Origin: Candidatus Desantisbacteria bacterium CG1_02_38_46
GTDB lineage: Bacteria; Desantisbacteria; UBA1551; UBA1559
Length of the DNA stretch: 5,277 nt
Direction: 5' to 3'
Assembly (NCBI GenBank): GCA_001871015.1
Contig: MNUO01000060.1
Span: 1-5,277, forward strand
Shown here in pieces: positions 5,069-5,277 of this stretch. The position numbers and the translations under genes were made by a program. The first letter of the stretch is position 1, and every line of letters begins with the position of its first letter. Under the pieces are notes generated by a model, which was not told the origin of the DNA, did no database searches, and saw only the letters and a program-made list of their open reading frames with translations.

Positions 5069-5277
5069 ATGAGTATTCGTATACCATCTGTAGCAGGTCA
5101 ATTTTATGAGAGAGCAGAGAAGGAACTCAAATCTCAAATAGAGAGATGTTTCCTTAATAAAATCGGAGTTGGAAAATTGCCTGAGGTGAATTCAGCAGGG
5201 GAGAGAAAAATCTTAGGTTTGATTAGCCCCCATGCCGGTTATGTATATTCTGGGCCTGTGGCAAGCCACGGATTTTA
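5069..5277 (+). CDS. Memo-family protein (AmmeMemoRadiSam system protein B), 3'-truncated by window edge
   Basis: The first 69 codons of a Memo-family gene are present. The opening RIPSVAGQFYERAEKEL and the block LISPHAGYVYSGPVA near residues 51-64 are typical. His55 corresponds to the conserved PHAGY histidine of human MEMO1, part of a metal-site-like pocket. Family members have a fold related to extradiol dioxygenases and in bacteria often sit with AMMECR1 and radical SAM genes. Those would lie beyond the window and cannot be checked. I chose ATG 5069, preceded by GGGAGG (5058-5063) at five bases. An in-frame ATG at 5051 would add six residues (MTREVK) and has GGGGGAG upstream, but it lies inside a hairpin repeat arm. 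The biochemical role of the family in bacteria is unsettled. Confidence 0.92.
   Translation, partial: MSIRIPSVAGQFYERAEKELKSQIERCFLNKIGVGKLPEVNSAGERKILGLISPHAGYVYSGPVASHGF

Overview
This 5.3 kb window looks like chromosomal DNA from a bacterium with moderately low GC content, probably from a lineage without close model relatives. The evidence is general: bacterial tRNA genes without encoded CCA, Shine-Dalgarno starts, a bacterial PTS pair, a GH57 enzyme and a Memo-family gene. I cannot assign a phylum from the sequence alone.

Layout, left to right, all genes on the + strand: (1) the 3' part of a GH57 4-alpha-glucanotransferase/alpha-amylase gene (1-1715), whose beginning lies upstream; (2) four copies of a 40-bp hairpin repeat (1652-1817) that overlap its 3' end; (3) ptsH for HPr (1895-2158); (4) two full copies and one partial copy of a 51-bp double-hairpin repeat (2160-2284); (5) ptsI for PTS enzyme I (2298-4028); (6) a cluster of three hairpins (4019-4088) from the same family as the 40-bp repeats, the first overlapping the ptsI stop; (7) tRNA-Lys(TTT) at 4164-4237, with a good extended -10 upstream; (8) a hairpin (4247-4272); (9) two overlapping small genes (4360-4704 and 4680-4910), the second a DUF2283-type protein, arranged like a toxin-antitoxin pair; (10) tRNA-Glu(TTC) at 4944-5015; (11) another hairpin (5031-5055); (12) the start of a Memo-family (AmmeMemoRadiSam protein B) gene from 5069, running off the end.

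Functionally, ptsH and ptsI encode the two general phosphotransfer proteins of the PTS (PEP to EI to HPr). No sugar-specific EII gene is visible. The GH57 enzyme would remodel alpha-glucans such as maltodextrin or glycogen, so the left half has a carbohydrate theme, though a shared operon is only inferred. The right half is a mix of tRNAs, a small accessory gene pair and a housekeeping-type gene.

The most striking feature is not a protein. Nearly every gap between genes holds short palindromic elements. Two families share one design: a constant outer sequence, a variable but always base-paired inner stem, and a four-base loop. At three consecutive genes an element abuts or supplies the stop codon. 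The stem variants differ by compensatory changes, which suggests that the folded form, in RNA or single-stranded DNA, is what is maintained.
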